Shown here: positions 33,962 to 43,418 of the stretch, in pieces
Layout: each line of letters starts with the position of its first letter
Numbering within the stretch: the first letter of the stretch is position 1
From: JAIEPM01 sp964546815
GTDB taxonomy: Bacteria; Cyanobacteriota; Vampirovibrionia; Obscuribacterales; Obscuribacteraceae
Reading direction: 5' to 3'
DNA: 64,000 nt
Assembly: GCA_964546815.1 (NCBI GenBank)
Contig: CAZJLR010000023.1
Coordinates: forward strand, 34,348 to 98,347
Notes under the pieces: model-generated
Databases searched by the model: none
The model's input: only the letters and a program-made list of their open reading frames with translations
What the model was told of the DNA's origin: nothing
Program-made: the position numbers and the translations under genes

Positions 33962-36541
33962 GTGTTTCGAAACTTGACAGGTATTGGCAAGCTGAGCATT
34001 CCTAAAGGCAATACCAGCCCTGTCTTGCTAAGATTGCCAAGATATTTAAGCCCAACCTGGATATTATCGGTGCTGAGTACCGGCAACACAGAAGAGAGGC
34101 TGCTCACATCTGAGCAGGTGGAGTCGCCCGACAACGGTAGGGTGTCACTCATCGCATCTATTTTGCTCAGCCCCTGGTTTTCGGCAGCAATCATCATCTT
34201 GATTTGCGCGCTCACTTTTGGTCGAACCCTGGGCAGTTATTTCCTAGCAGACGACATCGGCGAGCTGCGTTACATCCAGCAAATTTTCGATGGTCGCTGG
34301 GGCATGTTCTGGTCAAATTTTTACGGCAATTACATGCAAGTGCCAAACATGAGCGTTTATCGCCCAGTGCTCTTGCTCAGCTTGATGTTTGACTATGCAA
34401 TCTGGAAAGGCAACCCGCTCGGCTATTACCTTTCCAATTTGACATATTTCACTGCGTCAGCTTGTCTCCTGGCGACATTCATCAGACAGCTTTGCGCTGG
34501 GTGGGGGCGCAGTCGCGCAGCCATGGCGGCTCTGGCGAGTGCTGTTTTGTTTGCCACAAACCCGCTTCATTGCGAAAGCATTTCATGGGTGGTCGGCAGG
34601 GTAGATTCAGCTTGCTGCACTTTCTACCTGGCAGCGCTTTGCGTGTTTATGAGCATGCGCAATAAATCAGGCGCAGGCCGAGCAAAATTTATCGCCGCAG
34701 GTGTCGCGCTTTTCACATTGGCCATCTGCACAAAAGAAATGGCGATCGGGTTGGCACCAGTCCTTGCTGCTATCGCATTTATTTTTCCAGAAACGACGCA
34801 AGGCGCACAGTCATTTGTACAAAGAATCAAAGGAGCCTGGAGCTTTAGCTGCCCAATCTGGATCGCAACTGCTGTTTATTTTGTGGTTCGCCTTCTCTCA
34901 CTCGGCACATTGCTCGGTGGTTACAACGGCTCGGTGGGTGCATCGCAGACAGCAAGTGCCATAACCCGTTGGTTAGACGGTGACACATGGCGCCGTTTTC
35001 TGATGCCCTTTCCGCTCGAGATATTTAGCTCAGGCAACTCGCTAGAGCAAGCTTTGACCGCAGCATATACATGTCTCATTTTCCTTGTGTTCATCAGGGT
35101 TTTGAGCAACTCCATCCCCTGGCGCTGGCTGGCATTTATAGCATTTTGGGCAGCAACTCAGGCTGCTCCAATTTATCGCCTCTGGGGTCTTGGCGCCAAT
35201 CTAGAGGGCGCTCGCTTTTGCTATTTCCTAACGCTTTCGGCTTGCAGTTTATTGCCGATATTCTTGCTGGCTCCAGAAAATAAATTGCCCAAAGCTCTTT
35301 CCAACAAGCTCACAGCGTGTGCACTTATTGCATTGAGTACGCTAGCGTTCATAACATCAAAAAGCGCATACGCCACCAATCTGCTCTGGTTGCACGCAGG
35401 CAAGGAAGTAAAATCAGTATTCACAGACGCGCTGAAACTCTCCAAATCTTGCCCTCCAGGCGAAAAAATGATCTTGCTTGGCGTACCCAAACAGCATGCC
35501 GGCGCGCACATGATATTGAATGGCGCGACACTGCAAATGTTGCTGGCACCTCCTTTTGCAGACAAGGAATATTGGGAACCATTTTTGACTTTTGACCCAA
35601 TTTTATTCGGTGACGAGAATATCGTTAACGGCTCACGTTTGAGAGCACTCGTAAATTCTCCAGGGTACAAAGGTCCCTTTGTTTGGAGCAATGCACGAAA
35701 GCAATTTGTCGAAGTGCAATTGCAAGCACCAAATCAAGTTGATGAAGCTGCGATTGCATTTCACTTTGATTCGACCCAGCAAAGCGCAACACCATGCGCA
35801 TTCGGACACGGTGAATACGATTTCGCAAGCACAACAGTTCGCATCAAATCACCACATGATGGTGACGGCGTTCGGCTTGCAAATTTGAATGTTAATCCGC
35901 TAGCAAGCGCGTATTTGAAGCTATCATTTAAGTCTTCAAACAACAAAATAGTGCAACCTTTTACAGTGCGCTGGAAAGCCGCTGAAGGCGACAACAGCCT
36001 AGCAGAACTTGCCGACGCCAACAATGTTGTAATGCGAGTACCAGCTGACGACAACGCTGACGCAAATACCATTCGCACAATATACATTCCACTTGCGAGC
36101 AACTGGCACTGGTATGCACACAGCCGCATCTCAGAACTCAGCCTATTTGTGCCGGCAGTGCAAGAAATAACACTTACGGCGCTAAGTCTTGTGCCCGCAA
36201 AAGACGCAAGCCCAGCGATTCACCTGCCCGGAAAAACAGACAATTTCGGCGTTTCTGCATTTGCTACCCAAGACTCAATAGATGTAACTGCAACACAGGG
36301 CGAGCAATTGCTTTTGCAGTTATCGAAAAAACACTTTTTCTTTGATAATTTCGAATCTGGCGATGACCAAAACGGTGTCGCGGCGGAATACAAGCAAGCG
36401 GGACGCAGCGCCAGTTTCACAATACCATCAAGCGATTTCAGCGGCGAAGGCTACTATCAGCTTCGAGCAAAGGCACTGGATAAAAACGGTGCTGCTGTCG
36501 GCGACCATTCGGACACCGTAACCATATGGGTAAGCAAATAA
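33962..36541 (+). CDS. GT-C-type membrane glycosyltransferase-like protein with C-terminal exported domain
   Basis: The frame gives up to 859 residues. The N-terminal half has about 11 membrane helices. The first outside loop carries ADDIGEL (Asp97, Asp98), and YRPVLLLSLMFDYAIW plus a GNPLGYYLSNL segment follow, which recalls the TMTC/DUF1736 branch of GT-C enzymes. These transfer sugars from lipid-phosphate donors outside the membrane. The last 350 residues are beta-rich and extracytoplasmic, ending in an Ig-like fold (FDNFESGDD, YYQLRAKALDKNG, VTIWVSK). The start is uncertain: GTG 33962 is the longest form, but residues 1-60 look poorly coding and a GTG at 34070 or 34118 may be used. It overlaps the next gene by 16 bases. 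Confidence 0.75.
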   Translation: MFRNLTGIGKLSIPKGNTSPVLLRLPRYLSPTWILSVLSTGNTEERLLTSEQVESPDNGRVSLIASILLSPWFSAAIIILICALTFGRTLGSYFLADDIGELRYIQQIFDGRWGMFWSNFYGNYMQVPNMSVYRPVLLLSLMFDYAIWKGNPLGYYLSNLTYFTASACLLATFIRQLCAGWGRSRAAMAALASAVLFATNPLHCESISWVVGRVDSACCTFYLAALCVFMSMRNKSGAGRAKFIAAGVALFTLAICTKEMAIGLAPVLAAIAFIFPETTQGAQSFVQRIKGAWSFSCPIWIATAVYFVVRLLSLGTLLGGYNGSVGASQTASAITRWLDGDTWRRFLMPFPLEIFSSGNSLEQALTAAYTCLIFLVFIRVLSNSIPWRWLAFIAFWAATQAAPIYRLWGLGANLEGARFCYFLTLSACSLLPIFLLAPENKLPKALSNKLTACALIALSTLAFITSKSAYATNLLWLHAGKEVKSVFTDALKLSKSCPPGEKMILLGVPKQHAGAHMILNGATLQMLLAPPFADKEYWEPFLTFDPILFGDENIVNGSRLRALVNSPGYKGPFVWSNARKQFVEVQLQAPNQVDEAAIAFHFDSTQQSATPCAFGHGEYDFASTTVRIKSPHDGDGVRLANLNVNPLASAYLKLSFKSSNNKIVQPFTVRWKAAEGDNSLAELADANNVVMRVPADDNADANTIRTIYIPLASNWHWYAHSRISELSLFVPAVQEITLTALSLVPAKDASPAIHLPGKTDNFGVSAFATQDSIDVTATQGEQLLLQLSKKHFFFDNFESGDDQNGVAAEYKQAGRSASFTIPSSDFSGEGYYQLRAKALDKNGAAVGDHSDTVTIWVSK

Positions 36542-39519
36542 ATCCCATGCAAGCAAGCGTTGGCGGTAAAGCTTCCGAGGCAGAGGGCGAGCGCCCTCGC
36601 AAGCAGCCGCACTTACCTTCGATGCTTCTGGCTCGTGCAAAAACGCTTATGGCACCAGTTCTAATTTTTGCACTGGCATTTTTTCTACGTTTTCTCTACA
36701 ACTGCGTTTTTATGGAGCATCGCATCGCACATTTTGGAGATGCGTACAACTTCTTGCGCTCTGGCAGTTGCCTGCTTGAAGCCGCTGCATCGTCGCACAA
36801 TCTAACTGAATTTATCGGCAAGGTATATCACGCTTCAGCACCTCAGGCGCAGTTGCTGCAATCAATGACATCGTTAAAACTAACAGACCGCTTACTAATT
36901 GATGGACCAATTTTTCCCGCGTATCTTGCATTAATAGAATGGCTTAGCGGAGTAAACGCATTCAAACCTATCTTCGATGCATACTCAGTTCAACTTTGCC
37001 TTTGCAATTCATTCGTTGATGCAATCACTTGCAGCCTGGTTTACACAGCAGGCCGTCTGGCATTCAATCGAAAAGCGGCTCTCGTTGCTGGGTTGCTCTT
37101 CGCATTTTATCCGGCTGCAATAATCAATACGCAACATTGCTACAGCGAACCATTTTCGTACTTCTTGCTAATGCTCTGGACAGTGCTCACGCTGCGAGTT
37201 TTGCTGCGCCACGTGAAGGACAACTTGTCGACTGCAGCTAGCTGGTGTGGCATCGGAGTCAGCACGGGGCTGCTGATGCTTTCGAAGCCTGCATTTATTT
37301 TACTGGCGCCGATGGCAATCGCGGCGATTGTTCCAATTTCGCTAATTAGACAAATTAGCCTGAAAAACAAAGACAAATCAAACGGCGGCAATCTCTTACA
37401 GCTTATACGCAAATTCGCCACCAACGCAGCACTTGCCGCTGTAGGTCTGGCAATCATCCTTACGCCATGGGTGCTCTTCAACAAAAGCGTAACTGGACAA
37501 TATTCGGTATTTGTAAATCGAGTTCCATCTTTCAATATTTTTCACGGCAATCAATTAAAGACTGATGCGTGGCGTTGTTATCCGTTCTACGGAACATTCC
37601 CCGGAGACAGTAAGCTTGTTGTAGCATCACTGCTGGAAGACGCAAAGCAAGCGCCAGTGCCTTTCCTCGGATTGCAATTCAAGAAAGTTGCCAGACTCTG
37701 GTCAGGCGAATGGAATGAATATCACTATTCGCTCTTTGGAATTCCATTGCAAATCCAGAATTTATTTCATCAATTGCTGCTAACGACAGGCACAGCAGCT
37801 CTAGCATATCTGCTTATGAAAAGCCGCAAAAAAACGCTTTCGCGCGGTTTTTCTGCAAGCGTACTTTTGGGAACGATAGTCCTTTTTCACTTTGCCTACA
37901 TTCCTTTCGAGGCAATTAGCCGTTATGCAATCACAGCTATGCCGGCGATCATATTGCTTTGTGCAGCGTTGATAACAGACGCATGGGCGGTCTCCGCGGC
38001 GCGACGTACATTGCTTCTCTTAACTGCCACATCTATTGCGGCACTTCTCTTTCTTTCTGCAAGCGGCACCATCGCTAACTTGCTAGCATCCATTCTCCCG
38101 TCCAACTTGCTCGAGGCCGCGCCTTGCATAAGCGTAGCAGCTGATTGCGCCTGGCTATTCGCAATCTTTTGGCTAGTTGCCAAATTGCTCAACAACTTGC
38201 TGCAAGACAAATCAAGTCTTCGTTTTTCACTAATCATCCCCGCAGCTCTAGCCCTCTTAACATGCATAGTCGCGGGCTTTTACACCATCCAGTCATTTGA
38301 TTGGCGTGAATGGCAATGCAGCGTCAGCCCAAAACAATCAGTGGTTCAAAAGATTGTTTTGCCCGGACAAGTTCCAGATGCCTCAACTGCATTCATACTC
38401 ATAGACATGGGTGCGACAACGCTAGCCCCGCCGATTTCAGTCAAACTAAATGGCGAAACACTAAACGAGAAGCCTACAACACTGGCTCAATTCCAGCCAA
38501 ACAACACAGACATTTTGCAATGCCTGGCGATACAAGGTGAAGGCATGTCGATGGATCTGCGCTCATATCGTAACTGGTGGGTCATACCTGTTAGCTCATC
38601 AAGCCTCAAAGCAGGCGCTGAAAATACAATCGAAATATCTTGCGCTGACGGCAATGCACATGTTCTTGTCTACGGCGATTATCACAAACCAGCTCTCGAA
38701 AGCAGCAGAGATGGCAAACGCTTTTTACCATCTCTACGCTCGTTCTCATACACCAAGGGATTCACAACATTCGACCACAGAGATCCAAGAGTGTTCGAGG
38801 AATTATCGCTTGAAGGAAAAACCAGTTACAGTGCACGGCAAGAACCAAATGCTCAAGCAGAATCCGCAGACCTTTCTGATTCATTCGGCAAGCAGTTCGG
38901 CAGCTATAGAATACACATTTTGATTCCATCAAAAGAACACGCGGATAATGCAGTCGCACAGTCGGCAACAGACGCCCCAGAGAGTAGCGCGGTGGCAGCG
39001 CTGCCCAAGGAGCTATCAAGCAATCCCAACGACGCAAGCAAAGCGATCACGCTGGTTGGCGACGAAGCGCAGCTAGTGGCAGGAGGCAACCCTGCAAGCT
39101 TCGTACCGGGGAAAGCTGCAATACCATTGCCGTCGAATTTGCCTGCCGGGACACGCATATACTTCACATGCGAAACGCGCTCTGTTACCGGACATCATTC
39201 TTGCTTCATTAACCTCACATTCTCAGGCACAGATGAAAACGGCGAAGCGAAAACATGGACGTCTAAGTGGCAGCCTATCGGCATTCCTGCATCCAAGAAT
39301 TTTAGGGAAACAAGCTTTGTAGATATGATTCCCGACAACATTTTGAAATTACACAATCTAGAAATTCGTCCTATGTTCTCACCATTTCTTCCAGATTATC
39401 TATTTTTGAAACGCAAGCAGGCGCTGAAAAATTCCATCGAAGTGCAGCATGCCAGAATCATGCTCCTTCAGCCGCTTAACGTTCCCCCAATGGAAAACAC
39501 AAGCTGGACAGTCTACTAA
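36526..39519 (+). CDS. GT-C-type (PMT/ArnT-like) glycosyltransferase fused to a large extracytoplasmic domain
   Basis: This is a 997-residue protein. A polar N-terminus (1-40) is followed by about 12 membrane helices. The first outside loop has HFGDAYNFLRSG with Asp72 in the catalytic position of GT-C enzymes, followed by DGPIFPAYLALIEW. Residues 600-997 form a long hydrophilic beta-rich domain beginning WREWQCSVSP. The protein is a clear paralogue of the one at 61004: both have DGP(I/V)(F/L)P, TPW(V/L), WxCYP, WQC(S/T)(V/I)xP, YGDY and FLPS in the same order. Substrates are unknown. It probably moves sugars from an undecaprenyl- or polyprenyl-phosphate donor to a glycan or protein. It is translationally coupled to the upstream gene (16-base overlap) and is followed 14 bases later by a methyltransferase. 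Confidence 0.8.
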   Translation: MGKQINPMQASVGGKASEAEGERPRKQPHLPSMLLARAKTLMAPVLIFALAFFLRFLYNCVFMEHRIAHFGDAYNFLRSGSCLLEAAASSHNLTEFIGKVYHASAPQAQLLQSMTSLKLTDRLLIDGPIFPAYLALIEWLSGVNAFKPIFDAYSVQLCLCNSFVDAITCSLVYTAGRLAFNRKAALVAGLLFAFYPAAIINTQHCYSEPFSYFLLMLWTVLTLRVLLRHVKDNLSTAASWCGIGVSTGLLMLSKPAFILLAPMAIAAIVPISLIRQISLKNKDKSNGGNLLQLIRKFATNAALAAVGLAIILTPWVLFNKSVTGQYSVFVNRVPSFNIFHGNQLKTDAWRCYPFYGTFPGDSKLVVASLLEDAKQAPVPFLGLQFKKVARLWSGEWNEYHYSLFGIPLQIQNLFHQLLLTTGTAALAYLLMKSRKKTLSRGFSASVLLGTIVLFHFAYIPFEAISRYAITAMPAIILLCAALITDAWAVSAARRTLLLLTATSIAALLFLSASGTIANLLASILPSNLLEAAPCISVAADCAWLFAIFWLVAKLLNNLLQDKSSLRFSLIIPAALALLTCIVAGFYTIQSFDWREWQCSVSPKQSVVQKIVLPGQVPDASTAFILIDMGATTLAPPISVKLNGETLNEKPTTLAQFQPNNTDILQCLAIQGEGMSMDLRSYRNWWVIPVSSSSLKAGAENTIEISCADGNAHVLVYGDYHKPALESSRDGKRFLPSLRSFSYTKGFTTFDHRDPRVFEELSLEGKTSYSARQEPNAQAESADLSDSFGKQFGSYRIHILIPSKEHADNAVAQSATDAPESSAVAALPKELSSNPNDASKAITLVGDEAQLVAGGNPASFVPGKAAIPLPSNLPAGTRIYFTCETRSVTGHHSCFINLTFSGTDENGEAKTWTSKWQPIGIPASKNFRETSFVDMIPDNILKLHNLEIRPMFSPFLPDYLFLKRKQALKNSIEVQHARIMLLQPLNVPPMENTSWTVY

Positions 39520-39533
39520 AAGGAAGGTACTTA

Positions 39534-40292
39534 ATGCGTGTTGATGCTCCGCGGGCTGACTGGTATGAAGACTTTTTCGCTGGCGCCGCGTTAGACCTCT
39601 GGCGCCGGGCAATTCCTCATGAAACAACAGAAGAAGAGGTCGCCTTTCTACATGAAACCCTGGAGATTCCCCAAGCCGGCAATGTGCTCGACGTCCCCTG
39701 CGGCAACGGCAGACTGAGCCTACCCATGGCGCTAATGGGATATCAGGTAACGGGATTAGACTCTTGCAGTGAATTTATAAGTGAGGCAAAAGCAATTGCA
39801 AAATCATACGAAACTGAAATCACGTACTTAAAAGAAGACATGCGACAACTGCCGTGGAAAAATGAATTTGACGCCGCATTTTGCATGGGCAATAGTTTTG
39901 GATATTTCGACCGCGAGGGTTCCATCGACTCTCTATCTGCTATTTGCGAGAGCCTCAAATCAGGTGCGAAGTTCATTCTTGATTCAGCAATGATTGCAGA
40001 GTGTTTTCTAGTCAACGGAGCTGACCGCGAATGGGTTCAGCGCGGCGACATGTACATGCTAATAGAAAACATCTATAACACTCGCCTTAGCTGCGTAGAA
40101 ACAACCTATACATTCATTCAAAACGGTAAAGAAGAACGTCGCCAGGCAATCCATTGGATTTACACAAGTGGAGAGCTTTGTAGAATGGCAGAGCAAGCTG
40201 GTTTCACAATCGTGGATCTTTATTCTTCTACCGAAGGCGAAGAGTTCACTCTGGGCTCCGACCGCTTGCTTCTTCTTGCTCAGAAAAAATAA
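39534..40292 (+). CDS. class I SAM-dependent methyltransferase
   Basis: This is a 252-residue cytoplasmic enzyme. Motif I is VLDVPCGNG (51-59), followed by the acidic end of strand 2 (VTGLDSC) and the motif II region DAAFCMGNSFGYF. The fold and length fit small-molecule or glycan methyltransferases, and the acceptor cannot be read from the sequence. The start ATG has GGAAGG 6 bases upstream, 14 bases after the GT-C gene stop, so it ends a three-gene operon and may modify the sugar product of those transferases. Confidence 0.88.
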   Translation: MRVDAPRADWYEDFFAGAALDLWRRAIPHETTEEEVAFLHETLEIPQAGNVLDVPCGNGRLSLPMALMGYQVTGLDSCSEFISEAKAIAKSYETEITYLKEDMRQLPWKNEFDAAFCMGNSFGYFDREGSIDSLSAICESLKSGAKFILDSAMIAECFLVNGADREWVQRGDMYMLIENIYNTRLSCVETTYTFIQNGKEERRQAIHWIYTSGELCRMAEQAGFTIVDLYSSTEGEEFTLGSDRLLLLAQKK

Positions 40293-40333
40293 GCCCAAAC
40301 ATTTCAAAACAAACCAGACCAACAAGTCAGATG

Positions 40334-41134
40334 CTACCTAACGTCGCGGAGTCTTCTCAACTCCACCCTGTTGTCTTCAAAATTTGAAAATGCACCATGA
40401 ATAGATCGCATTCCAGAAGCTTCAAATCCCCGGTTAAGTTCTTTTGCAATTGAATGAGCGCCCATACCAAATTGCCTCAATTTTTCCACGACTGCTGGCA
40501 ATTCTTTTGCAGTGTCATTATCACTGATGCCGCGCGCAAACCTGTTTCCAAAATCACCAGTGATCTTATCTACTTCCTTTCTTTCATCAGCCGACAACTC
40601 TCTGTCGGTTGTCTTTAGTCCATCTTTGAATTCCACTGCACCACGCAGCAATAAGTCATTATCAGGAGTAGGAATAAATTTGTTTCCAGGTACTGGAGAC
40701 TGACTGTCGCCCGAAGGAGATCTTTCCGGTGCTTGCTTAACGCCATCGGTCGGATTCACACCTGGATCCTTTGGACCGGTAGAATCAGACCCGACTGGCT
40801 GCTGAGGCTTAACTGTTCCTGGAGCGTCCGAACCAGGAGTGGGTTCAACTCCTTTACCCTTTCCCTTCTCGCTACCGCCAATCAACTTGCCTGGAGACTC
40901 CAAACCACGCCCAGCCGTATCATTGGCCTGCGCACCGGGCCCATTACCAAAATCTATGGAAAGATTGGTCAAGCCTGCTACAGGGCCACGATCTGTCATT
41001 GCGTTGAATCTGTCTCTGGACTCAGCTGCAGACATGTTGTTAAGTTCGTTCCTAATTGGGCTGTCCTGGCCAACTACGTTCTTTCCGAGCGTTTTATCGC
41101 CTTGCTTGAACTCTTCGAAGCCTTTTTCTGCCAT
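40334..41134 (-). CDS. hypothetical protein with Pro/Gly/Lys-rich central region
   Basis: I do not recognise this 266-residue soluble protein. Residues 85-160 are low-complexity (GSEKGKGKGVEPTPG, PQQPVGSDS, PSGDSQSPVPGN). The C-terminal 100 residues are helical and charged (ELSADERKEVDKITGDFGNRF, DTAKELPAVVEKLRQFG, HSIAKELNRGFEASG). It has no signal peptide. ATG 41134 has GGGAG about 7 bases upstream. The tail could be a small binding domain. It is convergent with the methyltransferase gene. Confidence 0.65.
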   Translation of the reverse strand: MAEKGFEEFKQGDKTLGKNVVGQDSPIRNELNNMSAAESRDRFNAMTDRGPVAGLTNLSIDFGNGPGAQANDTAGRGLESPGKLIGGSEKGKGKGVEPTPGSDAPGTVKPQQPVGSDSTGPKDPGVNPTDGVKQAPERSPSGDSQSPVPGNKFIPTPDNDLLLRGAVEFKDGLKTTDRELSADERKEVDKITGDFGNRFARGISDNDTAKELPAVVEKLRQFGMGAHSIAKELNRGFEASGMRSIHGAFSNFEDNRVELRRLRDVR

Positions 41135-41236
41135 GACGAATCTCCCAACCCAGGAACCCCTTCCTTGATTCAGATACTAGTTTCCTGCGGTAAAGATGTT
41201 GTGAACACATCGGCTGTATTTAAAACCCTTTTTGCA

Positions 41237-41464
41237 TTAAGGAGCAGCACTTTCCGGTTCCGATGCATTTCCGGGTTGACTGCTTTTTCCTGATGAGCTG
41301 GAACCTTCCGAACCACTTGCAGTAATTTTATTCAGTTTATTGAGCTTTTTCACTGTTTCCTCAAAACTCTCAGTCTTATAACCGGGTGGTGGCCCCGTGG
41401 TATAACCGAAACAATAGACAAAAACAAAAAGACAAAATAAACCCAATGCAATCCATAGCCACAT
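41237..41464 (-). CDS. small single-pass membrane protein, ESF/KLNK motif
   Basis: This is a 75-residue protein. One N-terminal helix (MWLWIALGLFCLFVFVYCF) is followed by GYTTGPPPGY, ESFEETVKKLNKLNK and a Ser/Gly/Pro-rich tail. ATG 41464 has AAAGGAG upstream with long spacing (about 12 bases). It resembles the product at 43006-43293 (helix, GY, GP, ESF..V.KLNK.N), which lies on the other side of the M28 peptidase. The two are probably paralogues. The function is unknown. Their position around an exported peptidase suggests a membrane partner or anchor, but that is inference. Confidence 0.65.
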   Translation of the reverse strand: MWLWIALGLFCLFVFVYCFGYTTGPPPGYKTESFEETVKKLNKLNKITASGSEGSSSSGKSSQPGNASEPESAAP

Positions 41465-41512
41465 AATTTACTCAAACTCCTTTCTCCATTCTAACCCGCC
41501 CGGGACTATAAG

Positions 41513-42916
41513 CTAATGTTTTGGCGTTACAGACCCAATATCCTCAGTAGCGTTCGACACCAAAGCCAACACAGCAGTCCAGGCCGCCACATTTTGTCTT
41601 AATTGCTCGGGGTCAATGCGGTCAAGCACGTCTTCCGATGTATGGTGCCAGTCGAAATAGCGTCGCGCATCCTGATCTAAGTCTATAGCTGCGACACCAG
41701 TCTTCAAAATAGGCACAACATCAGTGCCATCGCCCGCAATATCACGTCCACGAACAACGCCTAAAGGCGAAAGCGCGACAGCCAGTCGATCTGCAATCGC
41801 CTTAGCGTTCTCCGGCAAATTAGTTTTGAAGCGCCACACGCGATCTGCGCCCAAATCAGACTCCGAAGCGAGGTCATGACGCTCTCCTGTATGCGCCTTG
41901 GCATAAGCATCACCACCGTGCCCACCAGTTTCCTCATCGCCAAACCAAACTACTCTTATTGTGCGTCGATGTGGACCAGCGGCATCTACAAGCTTCGCAG
42001 CAGCAGCAGTAATAGCAATGCCCGCGCCGTCATCTAATGCTCCGGTTCCGTAATCCCAACTATCGAGATGTCCGCCCACCAAAACAATGCCTGTTTTAGC
42101 ATCAGTTCCCGGCAATTCGCCAACAACATTGCCAGATTCGCGTGAACCCACTTGCTTGGGAGTCAGCGTAAGATGAAGCATCACAGGAGACTTGCTTCGC
42201 TTTACCATTCGTTCCAAATTTTCAGCATCAGCTACAGACAAGGCTGCAGCTGGAATTGGCGCAACCCCGTCCTCAAATTTGGTGACACCAGTGTGCGGCG
42301 CACGGCTGTGGTCAGTACCGATAGAACGAATCACGATTGCATCGGCGCCCTTTTTCGCAGCGACATTGGCTCCGTTGAAACGCGGCATTCCCTCACTGCC
42401 ATAGCTAGAACCATCTTGCGATGGCAACATGTTATTAGAAACGAATGCGATTTTTCCTTTGAGGCTGCCGTCTGCAGCAAGGAGAAGATCGTTGAATGTC
42501 GCGAAAAACACGACAGGAAGAGTCACGCCATTAGCCGGTGTCGCGGCAGAATTTCCGAGCGCGGTCACATGAAACTTCTGAGAGTACGGGCTCGTTACTG
42601 CAGCTGTTTCCACCCCGCGCTCCCAAATCGGAAGCGTATATGATTCAACATGCACATTACGAAATCCAAGTGACTTCATCTTCGCCACTGCCCATGCGCG
42701 AGCACGAGTCGCAGCCTCGCTTCCATCTGGGCGCGGACCCACCTCAGTCGTAATACTCTCGACAATATCCCATGCTGTTTCATCATGCAATGCCTTTTCA
42801 CGCAAGGAGACAACCAGAGGATCTGGCGTCACGGGAGCGGGCAAAACATGCTCAGCCAAAACGCCCACCGGCAAAGAAAAGGCAAGCAGAACTAAAATCG
42901 CATAACGAATCATCAT
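41513..42916 (-). CDS. secreted M28-family zinc metallopeptidase with PA domain
   Basis: This is a 467-residue protein with a signal peptide (1-21, ending GVLAEH). A PA-type insert (about 120-250) is followed by the M28 catalytic domain. The zinc ligands are visible in order: GGHLDSWD, ALDDGAG, GDEETGG, SESDLGAD and WHHTSEDV. M28 enzymes of this type are aminopeptidases or carboxypeptidases acting outside the cytoplasm. The start has MM. No strong ribosome binding site is seen. It lies between two small paralogous membrane proteins on the same strand, and the three may be one transcription unit. Confidence 0.93.
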   Translation of the reverse strand: MMIRYAILVLLAFSLPVGVLAEHVLPAPVTPDPLVVSLREKALHDETAWDIVESITTEVGPRPDGSEAATRARAWAVAKMKSLGFRNVHVESYTLPIWERGVETAAVTSPYSQKFHVTALGNSAATPANGVTLPVVFFATFNDLLLAADGSLKGKIAFVSNNMLPSQDGSSYGSEGMPRFNGANVAAKKGADAIVIRSIGTDHSRAPHTGVTKFEDGVAPIPAAALSVADAENLERMVKRSKSPVMLHLTLTPKQVGSRESGNVVGELPGTDAKTGIVLVGGHLDSWDYGTGALDDGAGIAITAAAAKLVDAAGPHRRTIRVVWFGDEETGGHGGDAYAKAHTGERHDLASESDLGADRVWRFKTNLPENAKAIADRLAVALSPLGVVRGRDIAGDGTDVVPILKTGVAAIDLDQDARRYFDWHHTSEDVLDRIDPEQLRQNVAAWTAVLALVSNATEDIGSVTPKH

Positions 42917-43005
42917 TTTTCTTTGGTACTTGTAGTAAAGCGCAGATCAAGATCGCAACGATCTAAATTGCTCTTGAGTATCAGGAAGGATAAATTATAC
43001 CGCGC

Positions 43006-43293
43006 CTATGGTGCCGTTAGCTTTGATGACATACTTTTGCCGGGCGCAACTTCGGCGCCAGCATTTTCGGTGACTTCTACGGACGGTTCTTTATCTTTGA
43101 CGATTTCTTTGTCGCCTGAGTTCGCCTTCTCTTCGTCGTTCACCTTATTGAGTTTTGCCACGATTCCATCGAAGCTCTCGTGCACAACACCACTGCGCGC
43201 TGGTCCCCACGTAAAATCAGCCACCAAGTTATAACCGAAGAGGCACAGAAGAAACAAAATTACCACTGACCAAAAGGTCCTGTGATGGTCCAT
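43006..43293 (-). CDS. small single-pass membrane protein, paralogue of the gene at 41237
   Basis: The frame extends to 43353, but ATG 43293 (MDHHRTFWSV) has AAGGA 7 bases upstream, so I start there (95 residues). One membrane helix (SVVILFLLCLFGYNLVA) is followed by FTWGPARSG, HESFDGIVAKLNKVNDEE and an acidic tail. The shared order of helix, GY, GP, ESF and KLNK with the 75-residue protein is the only clue to its family. The function is unknown. Confidence 0.68.
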   Translation of the reverse strand: MDHHRTFWSVVILFLLCLFGYNLVADFTWGPARSGVVHESFDGIVAKLNKVNDEEKANSGDKEIVKDKEPSVEVTENAGAEVAPGKSMSSKLTAP

Positions 43294-43418
43294 ATCTACG
43301 TCCTTATCTCGGCTTGTCTTTTCTTGGCTATACAGATACAAAGGCGTCCACAACTATATACCACCAATGCCCGCAGCAAAATCAGTTAGCCCCAAATTAA
43401 AAATGAGGGCAAGAGCTC

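Noticed and set aside
33814..34215. 133-codon minus-strand frame opposite the start of the GT-C gene
   Set aside because: It overlaps the membrane-coding part of the GT-C gene, has no ribosome binding site and no recognisable features. It does leave the exact start of the GT-C gene uncertain.
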